Part shown: positions 47,100-60,850 of the stretch, in pieces
Layout: every line of letters starts with the position of its first letter
Position numbering within the stretch: the first letter of the stretch is position 1
From: Onchocerca volvulus
Taxonomy: Eukaryota; Nematoda; Chromadorea; Rhabditida; Onchocercidae
DNA length: 64,000 nt
Assembly (NCBI GenBank): GCA_000499405.2
Contig: HG738147.1
Location: 1 to 64,000, forward strand
Direction: 5' to 3'
Program-made: the position numbers and the translations under genes
The notes under the pieces: generated by a model
What the model was told of the DNA's origin: nothing
Databases searched by the model: none
The model's input: the letters and a program-made list of their open reading frames with translations, nothing else

Positions 47100-48370
47100 C
47101 AAAAAATTATCTTTATTTATTATTATTTACCATTATTATTATTTATCATTGATTATTATTTATTGCGCAGCAGTAAGAAATCAATACCATCGATAAAACA
47201 AATCCGATGACAAATTTATAAAATAAAAAGGAGAAAACGGCTAAAGGGAAAAAAAACCTGAGTCGAAATATTAAACTGCTCTTACTGAAATCCCTATTTA
47301 AAAAATGATAGAAAAGGGAGCCTTTGTTAGTGCGTGATGACGCGTTTTTTTGGCACGCGAGGGTCATCAACATTGACCTTTGTTGAGGGTTACAAAGAAA
47401 TGATCGATAATTATTTATTGCGCTGCTCTTATTGAAATCCCTCTTTAAAATGATAGAAAAGGGCATGTTGATGATGCGTTTTTGTTGGCGCGCGACGGTC
47501 ATCGACATTGACCCTAGTTGAGGGTTACAAAGAAATGATAAAAAACTATTTATTGCGTAAGAGTTAAAAATCGATAATATCAATAAAACAAATCTAATGA
47601 TAAATTTATTAAATAAAAAAGAAGAAAAAGACATCAAGGGAAAAAACCCGAGTTGGTGTATTAAACCACTATCGTTGAAATTCCTATACAAAATGATAGA
47701 AAAGGGCGCCTTTGTTGGCGCTTTAGGGTAATCGATATTGACGCTAGTTGAGGGTTACAAAGGATTAGCTAATTATTTGTTATTATTAAGTATTTATTGT
47801 TTATTATTATTTATTATTATTCAAAATTCTTTATTATTATTCATTATTACTTGCTTGTTATAATTTATCACTGTTCATTATTCCTTTTATTATTTTATTT
47901 ATTAATAATTATTACTATTTATTACTATTTGTCATTATTTATCACTATTTATTATTATTTACCATTATTTATATTTAATATTATTTTTTTTACGCAACAG
48001 TAAAAAATTAACAATATCAATAAAACAAATCTAATGATAAATTTATAAAATAAAAAAGGAGAAAACGACTAAAAGAGAAAACTAAAAAAAATCCGAGTCG
48101 GAGCATTAAACCGCTCTCGTTGACATTTCTATATAAAATGATAGAAAGAGCGCCTTTGTTAGCGCGTGATGATGATGCGCAACGACTAAAGGAGAAGACT
48201 ATAAAATAAAAAAGAAGAAAACGACTAAAAAAGAGAACTAAAAAAAAAAAACCCGAGTCGGAGCATTAAACCATTCCCGTTGACATCCCTATGTAAAATG
48301 ATAGAAAGGGCGCCTTTGTTAGCGCATGATGATGATGCGCACTTATTGGCGCGCGACGGTCATCACATTG
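47100..48370. repeat. Array of GGCGCG-core repeat units, part 2
   Basis: Continuation with cores near 47309, 47455, 47700, 48140 and 48300. The stretch 47770-48060 is nearly the same as 45605-45900, so array blocks of more than one unit were duplicated together. Confidence 0.8.
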
Positions 48371-48394
48371 AACCTTGTTTAATTTCTATTATTG

Positions 48395-49104
48395 TTGCTA
48401 ACAAGAGAGAGAGATGTGGGGAAAAAGGAGAATGGCAGAAAAAAAGATAGGCGGAGGCTAACCGTATCTTTTACTCGAGGAGAAAGATGGGAGAAAAAAG
48501 GAGAATAACAGAAAAAAAGGTGGGCGGATCCAATAAACTCCACCTCCTCACCTATTTCCAGTTGTCACGAACGTGACACGTGAAAAAACGTAACCATATT
48601 CATTTATAAAGAAGGTCGGTTGGAGTAGAAGGTTGTGTCAAAATTTGAAAAAAATCGGTTGAGAATTTACCGGAGATCGGGCGTGAGTAACAGGTAGCAT
48701 TTACATTTTTATTTATATATAGATAGATTATTCAGCATTCTAATTTATTACTGTTCGTTATTCTTTATTTAGTGTTATTATTTATTTATTACTTTATTAT
48801 TTATTTATTTATTAATTTTTGTTTTTATTACTGATTAATTTCTATCGTTATTGCTAACCGTCTTTTACTCAAGAGGAGGGAGAGAGATGGGAGGAAAGAG
48901 GAGAATGAAAGAAAAAAAGGTAGGCGGAGCCAATAGACTCCACCTCCTCACCTATTTTCAGTTATCACAGAGTGAAACGTGAAAAAAAGTAACGATATTA
49001 ACTCATAAAGAAAGTCTCCAATTGAAAACAATCGGTGGAGAACTTCCCGTAGATCCGTGATTAGTAACAGGTAGCATTTACACTTTTATTTATATAGATA
49101 GATT
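48395..49104 (+). mobile_element. Two E-type 3' ends in tandem
   Basis: 48395-48729 and 48855-49104 both carry GGAGAATG...GAAAAAAAGGT, CCACCTCCTCACCTATTT, GTAACAGGTAGCATTTACA and the TTTATATAGATAGATT-type tail, as in E1. They probably mark the 3' ends of two nested copies whose heads are at 43260 and 46287. Confidence 0.65.
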
Positions 49105-49180
49105 ATATAATTTTTAGTTTGATGATATTCATTCCAATTTTAATAATATTTTCAACTGATTTGTAATTTTTATCTATTCC

Positions 49181-49246
49181 TTTAGGAATATAATTCATGC
49201 AGAAACACATTATCCATGCAAAATTCAAGATTTTCAGGAATGGATT
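49181..49246 (+). repeat. Fragment matching 37175-37240
   Basis: ATAATTCATGCAGAAAC, CATTATCCATGCAAA and TTTTCAG recur here as in the sequence just upstream of duplication copy 1, but 7.5 kb away from copy 2. Confidence 0.7.
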
Positions 49247-52200
49247 TAGCTACAGTATATTTTGTTGGAATATTTTCAATTGCAAAACATTGAATCTGCT
49301 ATGATTTTATTTATTTTTTTTTTCTATTATATTTCGAGTTTTTTCTTGATGCTTTTTCAATTGTGTATTTTTTGATAATATATTACTATTCTATGGTTTT
49401 GACGGGAAATTATATTTTGATTTTATAAATATGAATATTTCAGCTAAATTTTTAATAGATAATAAAATATACAGTATTGCAAAGTTGACGAAACTAAAAT
49501 TTAAAGCCATTAAGGATAAGTTTTCATTGATAATTGTGAGTTTTTCACTTGATTGCAACTTGCTCTCTTTTTGCTCTTTTGAACTTTTGAAACGAATTTA
49601 TCTTTTTCGTTTTCTTATCAGTTAACATTGATTGTTTCTTATAGATTTGTGCAAAACAATCTTTAGAAAAAAAAAAGAAAAAATTATGCAAAATATTAAA
49701 CATTTCAAAAGCACAGCATGCGATACTCAGATGATTTTTTGTTTGCAATCGCTAAAATACTTTTGAAAACAAATGGTCCAGAAAAATTTTTGTAACTAAT
49801 TAGTAATGTGATTAGAGAATTTTTTTTTTCTTTTTTTTTTTTTTTTGTAAAATTATCTTTCGGTAAAACGACGGAAAAAGAAGAGTAGTTTCTGCTTGAA
49901 TCAATTAATATGTAAAACAATTTTAAGATTATAAGTAATGAAGATTTTGAATTTGAAAGGGAATTGAATCAATGAAAAATACAATGAATTGCTAGTTTGG
50001 ATATTTTAATTATCCAATATTAATTATATTTTATATTGATTTGATTTTTGAAATTCACTTTTATGCCAACTAAATTCACTTAAATCCTGGTTAATTTCGT
50101 CATTATTAGAACTTTGCAATCAAAAGAAAATTTTCAAAACTTTTCCATGCTCATTGATGCAACTTGCATATTGAATTATTAATTTATTATTAGTTATAGC
50201 AAATTCTTCAAAACAACGTAAATTTCATTATCGATAGTATTAGCTGTAAATAGAATTTTATGGAGTTATTTATAAGATGGAGTTATTTATTAATTATTAG
50301 TAAGCAAAGTCTCTTATTAATAATAATATAAACTATCTTAGTCTCTCAAAGATTATAAAATTTCTAGGAATTATTTAACTGCATTGTGAACAATTTCAGA
50401 TAGAATGGAAATATTTTTTGATGGTAATTATCATATGAATAATAATTCTCTTATTAATATTCTTATATTATTATTTGCAATGTGTGACTGATTAAAAATT
50501 AAGAATTGTTCTTTGTAATCAGTGACTTATTCATGTAAATTTTCTAACATTTAACTCTTAAACTTCTGTAGAAAAATTCTATTTTGCACTGAAAACTCTA
50601 TAGAAAAAAAAAAAAGATGTTTAGAGTATTTTGTTAGCTTGCTAACTAGCCCCAAACTCTTATATTATTAATAGTACTAAACTTAAGAAAACATTATTTT
50701 AGAAGATGCTACCAAAAAAATTCAAAAAAAGAGAAAAAATGCTATGCATAAATTTGCTACTTTTTCGACTATTTATAGCTGAGCGTGCAAAAAATATATG
50801 CATATTTAGAGAATTTTAGTTTTAATATATAAATATACTTTCTCTCATATTTAAATATTAAAACTGCTAGAATATCAAAATATATCTGTTCTTTGTTTGC
50901 TTCATTTGGCAGAATAAAATTTTCAACTATTATCTAGGATTTTTCTTTTTTTTTAAATTTTTTTATGCGGCCTATATATAAACAAAGACATACATTCAAA
51001 ACTTGATTCACAACGAAACTACAAGTTGCAAATCGAATGAATCAAGTACATTAAGCGAATTTTTGAAAAAACATTGGATGTTAATCTAATTTAGAGAAAA
51101 TGGAAAAGGAAGTAATAAAAAATTGTCGATAAAACACTGTTTTTTTTTTTTGTTTATTTAAATAATTTCTTTCTAAAATTGGATAACATCACAGGTCTAG
51201 AATTAGACATTTTCAGATATTTTATACTGAAAATTAGGGTTATATGTATCTGCTTATTCTTTCAAACCTTCACTTCACATTTCCAATAATTAAAAACAAA
51301 TTTTCTGTAAAATTATTATATGTTCTTTTTTTTTCATGCAATCAAAAAAAAAAGTTGGTTATTTGTTTCTTAATCGCATTTTATTTAATTTGATTTACAA
51401 ATATCAACTTTTTCGTTAGTATCAATTCTGAATTTTTGTCTTTTTTTTTTTGGAAAATACATTTTTACAAATAATTTAAAGATATAATGTATATTACTTA
51501 TATCATCTTTTTTTCCATCTTTGTTGCAATCAAAATCGATGTGAGTCTTTCCTAGCCTTTTTTATTTAATAATTCATTTGACAAAATGTTTCTTTATTTT
51601 TTTTTTTTACCTTTGAAGAAAATAATTCGATTAAGAGAGAAAAAGTGATAAAAAAATCTTCAACTTTAATATGACTAATGCAAAAATATCGACTAAATTA
51701 GTGTAAACTCCCTCAAAGCTCAATTATTTTGTTTTCATCGTTTTTAATTATCCTCTATTGATAATTTTGCTTGCTTATTTTTTCATTAAACATTTATTCA
51801 ACGTCTTCAAAGAAAAAAATATAAAAATTTGAATAATCATTCAAATAAATATTTTATTCATAAAAAAAAAAAAACGAAAAGAAAATGCATCCGTAAGATG
51901 AAATAAAAAAATCTAAGGTGGGGAAAAATTTTAAAAGCGATTTAAAATCAAAAAATATTCTTTATTTTTACTATTATTTTTTTTTTTTTTTTTGCAAATT
52001 TGTGTCAGTTTTTATGAGATTTAGTTTCATTTTAGCATTCAATCATATATTTTTTTGTGATCTTTCTTTCTACATTCAGCAATCTTTCTCTAAAGATGAA
52101 TTTTCAATCCAAAAAAACCATTTGGAACTAGGCATTTTAGTCTTATTTCTAAAGTTTGACATCCATTAATTACCATGTAGTAGTTACAGAATTATTCAGT

Positions 52201-53598
52201 ATTAATTAACGCTTTTTTCTTAATTTTCAACTAATTTAAAAGCTTATTTTAGAGAATTTTAATTTGGCTAACAACTATTAATTTATTTATTTATTAATTT
52301 TTTAAACTAAATCACAATTTTAAACATAGAACGATAAAAACATATTGAGAGAAAATTGCAGTATTTCTAACTTCTAACTTGAAGGTAAAATAAGTACTTA
52401 AAATTGCAATCAAAAACAATTTACATTATCAACTTTACAGAAAACTGTTAAAAATTTCGCGCGTTGAAATCTAAAAAGAAAATATTTGATCTTTCCGGAA
52501 GTTTTGTGCTAAAATTTTGATAAATTAAACAGTATGAATGAAAAATAATTAACCAAAGCATAGAGTTCAGTCCAGAAAAAAATAAAAATAAAATTTAAAA
52601 TATAAGTAATCCATTGTTGCAATTCATTGATATAGTTTTATCAAATGTCCTTTTAATAAATCGATTTATTTCAAATTTTTATAAAATTCTATTAAAACCA
52701 ATTTTTATTAACACGAGTTTATTTATTCATAATTTCGAAGAATAATTTTTCGCAGTTATAAAATTTCTTGTATTTTTAAAGCAAATTCTGATTGATGATA
52801 ACAATTTCGCATTTTTTGATCAATTTTACAGCATCTTTCACTGTGATAAAGAAAGTACAGGAAATGTAAAAAAATTTCGGTGGTTTAAAAAAAAACTATT
52901 ACGTATAATGATAAATTTCCTGAGTTTTTGATAGAAATTTCCTGAGAGAAAAGTTGAAATTTCCTGAGATAGAAGTAGCAGTAAAAAGAGATGCTTGATG
53001 ATAGCCCTTTGGCATGCCAACATTTTAAAAATTTATATGTTTACTCCGGCCCAAAACATTAGCATCAGGGACAGCAATCTAAGGAAATAAATTTTACTTT
53101 TTTAAATCGAAAAAACAGAAAATAATGAGTATAAAGATGGAATATCATATAATAAATCAATCAGAAGGGTTAACTAAACCACTGGTAGTTGATTCACATT
53201 CCTAAAAGAAATCTATTGCAAAGTAAATTATTTATTGACGAGTAAAATTAAGCAATTAGATTCTTTTCATGCTTGATCAAAGTTTCAAATCTCAAAATTA
53301 CGACTAGCTATATTTCGTCATCTTAATTTATATCGAATTCAATTAAACACTTATTGTACCAAGAAATCAAAAAGCATGTATTTAAAGTGTTACCTCTTTT
53401 TTTCTTTTTTCTTTTTTTTTTGTCAGAACAGCAGAATTTGAAGTCCAAGAAAAGTTGTTCTTAAAAACCCCTTGAAAACTGATTATTGCTAAATAAATTA
53501 ACGTCAAATCTATGCATGATGGATGCATTTTAATCAAAATTTCATTTTTTGTTTCGTTACAAGTAGCATTGCTTTACTTAGTATTTTGCCAGTATAAG

Positions 53599-53660
53599 TT
53601 TTTCTCATAACTGAATTAATTTTTTCTCATAACTGAATTAATTTTTTCTCATAACTGACT
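53599..53660. repeat. Three-copy tandem repeat, about 23 bp unit
   Basis: TTTTTTCTCATAACTGAATT is present twice and followed by a third, partial copy (ATAACTGACT). Confidence 0.85.
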
Positions 53661-54244
53661 TTTTCTTTCTTTTTTTTTTAGATCATTACTGTTCTCATTT
53701 TTCTTTAACATGAATGAATGAAAATCAAATTAACTTAATCATCATTACGATGGTTGGCTTCTTTTCTCAAATTAAGCTAAATAGTGATAAAACAAACTTA
53801 ATCCTTTATCAAATTCTTAACTACTGACAAGCATTATTATTGATTATAATTTTTTCTGCAAGAAAATGTATCCGAAGAATGATATCAATGGATTTTTATA
53901 CTAAGCTGTACATTTCATTCGTCGAAATTGTTTGTTTAAAAGTTTTAATTTTCAATATTTACATAAGGAAAATTGAAATATGTAATTAATCGAAAAAAAA
54001 AACTGAAATGATTCATTAAAATTTATTAAACAGTTTCGTACAATGCCTAAAAATCGGAAATGTATAAAAAAAAAAAAAAAAGATAAAAACACATATTAAA
54101 TTGAATGAGATTTATTAAACCACAATATAATATCTATTTGTACATTAGTTTTATAACATAGCAAATATTACGAATAAATTCAATTCTTTTATTTTTAGAC
54201 AGTAATGAATCTTTCGAAAATTAGCAAAAATAGTTATTGGTATT

Positions 54245-54420
54245 GCTACTAATATTTTTATTAAGATTATTTAATAATCTCACTAAGTTATTTAGTAGTC
54301 TTGCTAAGATCATTCAATTAACTACTATTTTTACTAAGATTATTTAATTATTTACTAAAATTATTTAATAATCTCATCAAGTTATTTAGTAATCCTGCTA
54401 AGATTACTTAATTATTTAAC
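54245..54420. repeat. Degenerate tandem duplication, about 100 bp
   Basis: TTATTTAATAATCTCA followed by AAGTTATTTAGTA and TGCTAAGAT appears twice (near 54265 and 54361), with smaller ATTATTTAATTATTTAC sub-repeats between. Confidence 0.7.
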
Positions 54421-56786
54421 TTCTAGGTGATATGACAATTTTGTGATTTTATCGCGATATCTGATATCTATGATTTTTTTGCGGTTGAAAATACGAGTTA
54501 ATTGCAGCCAATCTGATAGATCATTTATCATGATAGATTGTCAGCTGTATGACAATATACTGCCAACCATAATCAATTTGTAATCCATCCAATAAAAAAG
54601 TCATCCATCATCAAATTGTCAATTTGTATTAAAAAAATTTACTATCTAAATTATTTTACTCCATTTTTTCTCATTATAATTATAACATTTTTTATTAATT
54701 TTGTATAATTGTTGTTGTTATTGATGCATCTGTTGAAAGAATAATACCATAGTTACAATTAATAACAATTTTTTTTCCATAAGTAATCAATAACTATTTA
54801 TTTCTAACTAACATAAATTTGAAATTCAATCATATTATCTTTTAGAAATTTAATTCTTTCTGCTCGTTATATGACTTAAAATCGTTTCAGTCATTAAATT
54901 TCAATCATGCTTTAAGGAAGGCAATTTTTTGGAATGATATATTCAGATTCAGTTTATAGGAAGTTACATTCATAATTTTTTTTTTCGCATTTATGATTCA
55001 ACTGGTTTTTTTTTTTTTTTTTTCTACGATCGAGCTTCAAGAAAATAAGTCCTTTTTTCAATGAGACGCCAATATTATTCATCTCTCAAATGAAAATTTA
55101 CTTTTTTTTTAAAATATAACTTCTTTTAATTCTCTATATTGAATCAGTTTTATTTAGCGTAATAATTAAAGTGAGCGATTTTTTTTTTTTTTTTTTTTTG
55201 TTCAATATCTTATAGCAAAAATGAAGAAAAAAATTTGAGAAGGAATATTATAGACTTCTGTAATGTAATTCTATAAAATAAGAATGATTTGATTTTAAAA
55301 AGTTATAATTTTCATCGTCGAAGTTGTAATTTTATTTAACATTTAATGAGAAAGTCTTTTAGAATGTAAACATTTAATGCGTTTCTAGGCGACTGTTTTA
55401 TTATCAGATAAAATTGAAATTTTAATGAAACTAACTATTGGTAGCAAATTTAACAGCAAATAAATAGATACAGTAATCGTAATTTATTATTAACTATCTA
55501 ACACATTATTTAGCTGCTTTGAATACAATTTTTGATATTAAATATAAAATTTATGTTATTTTCCAACTGCTTTCATTAAAACATGAAATTTAGGTAATTC
55601 AATCTTATTGCTTTAAAAACAATTCTAGGCATTAAGTTGTTATTATCTAGTTGTTTTGAATACAATTCCTGACATGAAGTATCAAATTTATGTTCTTGAC
55701 ATTAAGTATCAAATTTATGTTAAGTAATTACATTAAGAAGAAGAAATAATGCTTTGATATATGCCGAATTAAAAATTTTATAGTACCAAAGCACATTGCT
55801 GTACTAATGTGTTATTATTTCTTTCCACTCATATTACAAAATAATATGAATAGAAAAAAATAATTTATACGATATATAAAGGTAAGTTCTAAGAATGCTT
55901 CTGTCATTATATTGCAAAAAAAAAAATGCAGTAAAGCGGAATATGCAATAGAGGAAATGTCATAAATCAAAAAAAGTAATATAAGAATGATTGATGGGAA
56001 AGATTAATCGAACGATCCTAGTAGCTGGTTTCCTTTGAAATTTCCCCTCATTTTAGCCAGGACTTTAAGTGGAGCCATAAATGCCTTAAATTGTCCATTT
56101 GAAGTACACATTCAATGTCTATGCTTCATTTAAGCAAGCAAAGCATCATATTCAAAATTGGCGCCATAAAGGATGAACAAAATGTTGGTTTTAAAAATTT
56201 CAAATTTATAACTAATTATTCGATTCTATATGAAGAAACTGTTACCTATTCTTCAGCTTTCGCAGACTTTTGCTGATTCTATCATTTCTAATAATCTTAC
56301 TGCCATCAGATACTATTTGCACGGACAAATAATTCAATTCTTTCAAGGGATAGAAATATTTGCGATGCTCTAAATTCATACCTGTTAAAAAAATTTAATT
56401 CTCGGCTCAATTATAAGATTTATGGACTTAAAATTCATCCATTTATAACTTAAATCCAGTATTTATGGATGTATTACTCTTTCAATAGCAATGATATTTT
56501 AGTTGAAAAATATTAAGTCAGAACTTTTAAATATCAGTATCGATTCCTTCTTCGCATCTTGCCACATCATCTTCATCTATAAAAACAAAAATTCATTTTC
56601 CTTCCTAAGGAGTTGACAAATTACATTCTTCACAATGACCATAATCTCATCAATGATTTATTATCAGTCTATCCTAAATTGGTTATAATAAAAAAATCAA
56701 TTTCTCTAAATTTCAAGTATTAATGTACAGAAAAAAAGTTCGCAAATTAAAAAGTTACGCTTGAAGTAATAAATTTAGTAATTTTC

Positions 56787-59700
56787 AGAAATAATGGCAA
56801 TAATCAGCAGAAATGTAAAAGTTAACATTCAAATTGGAAGCTAAAACATTTCCGATTCTAAAATTTCATTATATTTTGCATCTAAAGTGCGTTATCTGAC
56901 TTTTTCGTTTTGTTTTAGTAAAAATTTTCTAGAATTTCGATGCTCTTTTTTCACATTATTCTTTCCTATTCATCCATTTCGTTCAACCGTTGGAATAATT
57001 AATCAGAAAATATGAATTCTATTCAATCTTTACCATATTTTCTCATTCGTTATATTCGTTCGTCAAATTTTATGTATTGATTTTATAATTTGAAGAGATA
57101 ATTGATGAAAAATTATTTTCAGAAATCATTTCAGAAAATGGATCATAACACTGAGCTTGGTACCAATATATTTCTCTGTTCCTTGAACATTTTGCAAATT
57201 CTAGCAAATTTAACTGTATTACTTGCATATTTCACTGATAGTCAACTTTTGGCCAATGAAAATATCATACTTCTTGTTTCTCTTGCTTTTATCGACCTTT
57301 TTTATTCTTCATTGTCGATACCGTACTTAATTGTATTGTTCATTGGATGGGTTCCAAACGGTGTGTTATCATTTTTACAAAATATCAAACAAAAATAGTA
57401 TTTAATGTTAAATTTTTTTGAAAGTTATAATTTATTGATATGCTTAATTTAAAACCAAGATGTATTTTTGAAATCTTTTTAATTTCAAATTAAATTTTGT
57501 TGTTATATATTTTGCTATAATTTATTTCAATACATTTAAAACGTTTCTGTTGCTAATTGTATCTAATTTTTACAAGTAAAAGGATGCAATATAGATTACA
57601 TGATGTTAATGACTAATTTTTCAATAACTTTATTAAAATTATTGTATTTGTTTTTTGAATACACAAAAAATTAAGCTTAATTTATATGGAAAAAATTCTT
57701 CAGGCCAAGAATATCACTACAATGAGCATATGGTACTTGGTTTTGGTTCCGGTCCGGCTGCACTTATGAAAAGTGGTTGCACGATAACCACTTTGATCGC
57801 AATTGATCGAATTTGTGCTTTGTGGGCTCCGGTGAAGTATTATTCGTTGAGAAAAAAAACGTATGTCTATAATAATAATAATTTTTACATTGATAATATG
57901 CAAAATGACATGCAGTCGAGAATATCTGAATAAATCTCATCAACTCTCCGCAGTTAACTTTCATTTATAATATCATCAACAAATGACAAAGATGATAAAA
58001 CAAACGATTACTTAAAATTTTCTGAAAGCAATACTTTCTGTTTTGAAAAAAAAAAAAATTTCTTTTTATAGCAATATTTATCTTTTCAAATCAGTAATTC
58101 TGAACCAATAATTATCTTATTATCATTTTAAATCAGGAGGATTGCTGAATAAAATATTTATTATCATTTTGCGTCAACATTTATCCCCAATGTTTCTTTA
58201 AATTTTTTCAAATTTTTAGCATGTTGTGTTGTGGTTTCGTATTTTCACTTTTGATGGCCGGATTTGATTTATCATTAATATTTATATTATCAGAAATTCG
58301 ACCAGTATCCGGTTGCAGCGCATTTGCTTGCTTTGCTTCTGAGGTATTGGATAAAATTCGCTAATATTTGTGATCTTGACATCAAAATATGAGATCATTG
58401 TGACATTGAGTAGTGATATAAATTTAATTGTGATGCCAATGTCAAAATATAATATCACTATGATGTTGACTTAAAAATATAATATTCTGTAACTTTGAGA
58501 GAAATATTTGTATAATGAATCTATGTTTTTATTTATGTTTACTAAATTAACTAAAGAAATTTGTGAGCCTATTTAAAAAATAAGAAGTAAATTGAAACTG
58601 ATCATATTTTATTTCATAATTATCCAATGACTAAATTTTGAGCATTTCTTTCATAATGTCTAATAATTTACTTTCACTAATTCATGACATTTGAGGGATT
58701 TCGCACCTATTGGGGAATGTCCAATATGATTGTCAATTTACTATCTTGCATATTGACGGTTGTCGTTGCACTGTTGCTGAAAACGAGAAAAATGCGAAAA
58801 GTACAAGGTAGCAATGCTATGATTCGAAAAAAAGAAGACAAATGGGTAAGAAATTAAAAAAAAAAAAAAGAAATTGAAATTCTAAAAAATTTGTTGACAG
58901 TAAAACAAAATTAAAAATGTTATAATATTTGTGCTAACTAATTTTGAAATTATTGAATTTTAATTTTTCTGTGTAAGGACATTTGCAGGCAAGTCGTGCA
59001 TCATTTTATATTCTCATCGTATCAGCAATATTTGGTGTTGTTCCAGGTGGAATAAATGGTTGTGCACAAAGAATTCAATCCGATGTAAGTTTGCAATGAA
59101 AAATCAGAAATTAAATGCCTATCTAGTTAACTATTTCAATTAATTATTATCACTAAATAAAGACAAAAAAATTTTTATAGTAATTCTATTGATTTAAATT
59201 CAAATTTTATTGGCGTAGTCAAGAAGAAATGAATAAATTTACAGCATTTTAATCAACTCTTAGTGGTGTCATTTTCTGGTAACATCGATAAATACCACAT
59301 TGAAATCATTTTCAGTATTACTTATGATTTCAGTTCATTAAAACATTGGCATTTTACATTCAGTTATGCGCATCAATTAGCGGTCTATCGCATGCATTCA
59401 TTTTTGGGATGGCACACAGTCTCATTCGACGACGAATCTTCGTAATGCTCAAATTAAATAAATATTTCAAAGATCCACCACCAATATTATCTCAGAATTC
59501 GGTTTTCCCAGTGTCTAACATTGCTCGTTTCGAAAAAAATTAATCTACTCTCACCGAAATTATTTCATACATTATTATCAAATTTTTTGGTTAGATTATT
59601 CTTTCGTTCAATGATGTATGATATTCATAAAAAATGAAATTTCCTTGTTGGTTTTTGATCAGATAGAAGCTGAATTGAAATTAGGACAATTTTAAAATCC

Positions 59701-60850
59701 ATTCGATGTCCTCGAAACATCAACAACATGTAAATGATTATAATGATGCTTAATTTTGAAAGATCATTAAATTAGCGCTAGCCAAATGATGTAGAATAAA
59801 AAAATTTGAGATGTATTATGCAAAATTTTTCTTCAAAAAAAAGATGAAATAAATTTTTTTCTTTCGAAGAAAACTAATGTTAATTTTTTAAATAAAATTT
59901 GAATGTCAAGAATTGGTTCAAATTTATGAAGAAAAAAAAACTTTGCAGTTTACAGTTGTTGGGTGTTTTTCTTTTTTTCTTTTTTTTTTTTTAAATTATA
60001 ACTCATATCAATGATTTGTTAGAACATACAGTATGAACATCTTGAAATAAAATTCAATGCATTCCTAATTAAGTTATGATTAATCGAATTACTTGACATT
60101 AACCAAGTAACCCATTTCAAGAATTACAGTAAAGCAGTTGATTGATTTTATTTGAAAAAAAAGAAAAAGTATTGAAATGGGAAAAAAACCACGAAGAAGC
60201 AAAGTGTACTCAACTGACACATACAATCAAATTTTATGATTTGGTGATATTTGCATATAAAATATGATGATATTTGCTTCTTTAATCTTATGCGGAATTG
60301 ATTTTATTTTGTATTATATTTCAAATGGATTTTTTTCGTTTAATTCTATAAATGTATTGCCATGATGCTATACTTTTGCTTCATTTCATAAATCTTATTA
60401 ATTTCAAAGAGTAAAATATTTTTACGTAACTTAAAAATAAATTTTTTCCTTTATGTAAGCTATCAGATGAAATGTTTTAAAATAAGATGAAAATAATGTA
60501 CATTTCCTTAATAGTCTAAAATACATTTCATCCGATAATGATAATATTAATAGTATTCAAGTTATTATTAGTAAACATGTCTTAAATTTGTTGAAAAAAA
60601 GAAAAAAGCTTTTAAATTGAACAAAATTTTGTTATTTTAAGCAGCTAATAAGAATTAGCTATTATATTTTTGAATAATGATAAGATGGAATATGTAAAAT
60701 TCTGAATCTTTTTGAAAATTAGAAAAAAATTTTCATAATTCATCAAAATTTTCTTTTGCTTATATTTTAAGACTTTTTTAAGACTTTCTTAAATGAACCT
60801 GAATTATATCATGTGTTGCATTACTGTCTGTAATCTATCTGAAATGTCTG
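56787..60850 (+). repeat. Direct duplication, copy 2 (partner 37237-41310)
   Basis: Matches copy 1 from about 56787 to about 60850. The offset grows from 19552 to 19574 bases through small intron indels, then falls across deletions in the 3' flank. Sequence outside both ends is unrelated to copy 1. Confidence 0.95.
57138..59543 (+). CDS. C2: 7TM chemoreceptor, six exons, near-identical to C1
   Basis: Exons 57138-57360, 57704-57860, 58220-58343, 58696-58845, 58989-59084 and 59334-59543. Lengths, phases and splice sites equal those of C1, giving 319 residues. I find two protein differences from C1: Ile to Lys at about residue 126 (after the IDR motif and YYSLRK), and Ala to Thr at about 254 in TM7. 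Intron 4 carries a longer A run, and intron 5 a short extra stretch. Motifs, TM layout and start choice are as described for C1. The intact frame in both copies suggests that both are used or that the duplication is young. Confidence 0.85.

Larger units (their letters stand above)
43225..49144. repeat. Composite repeat block with flanking direct repeats
   Basis: The block of E elements and arrays (43258-49105) is bracketed by similar sequences of about 33 bases, at 43225-43257 and 49106-49138. Both start TATAATTTTTA and contain GATATTCATT. This fits one large insertion with a duplicated flank, or a segmental duplication. Confidence 0.55.
49247..56786. other. Long AT-rich intergenic region
   Basis: No exon or transposon protein recognised. 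Many A and T runs of 10-20 bases. Distinct items: three tandem copies of TTTTTTCTCATAACTGAATT at about 53599-53660, a degenerate duplication at 54245-54420, and repeated AAGTATCAAATTTATGTT at 55670-55722. Frames such as 51918-52169 are homopolymer-driven. Confidence 0.5.

Noticed and set aside
47146..47691. 181-codon minus-strand frame, the longest in the window
   Set aside because: It spans several units of the GGCGCG array, and its protein repeats with the units; the frame is a by-product of the array.
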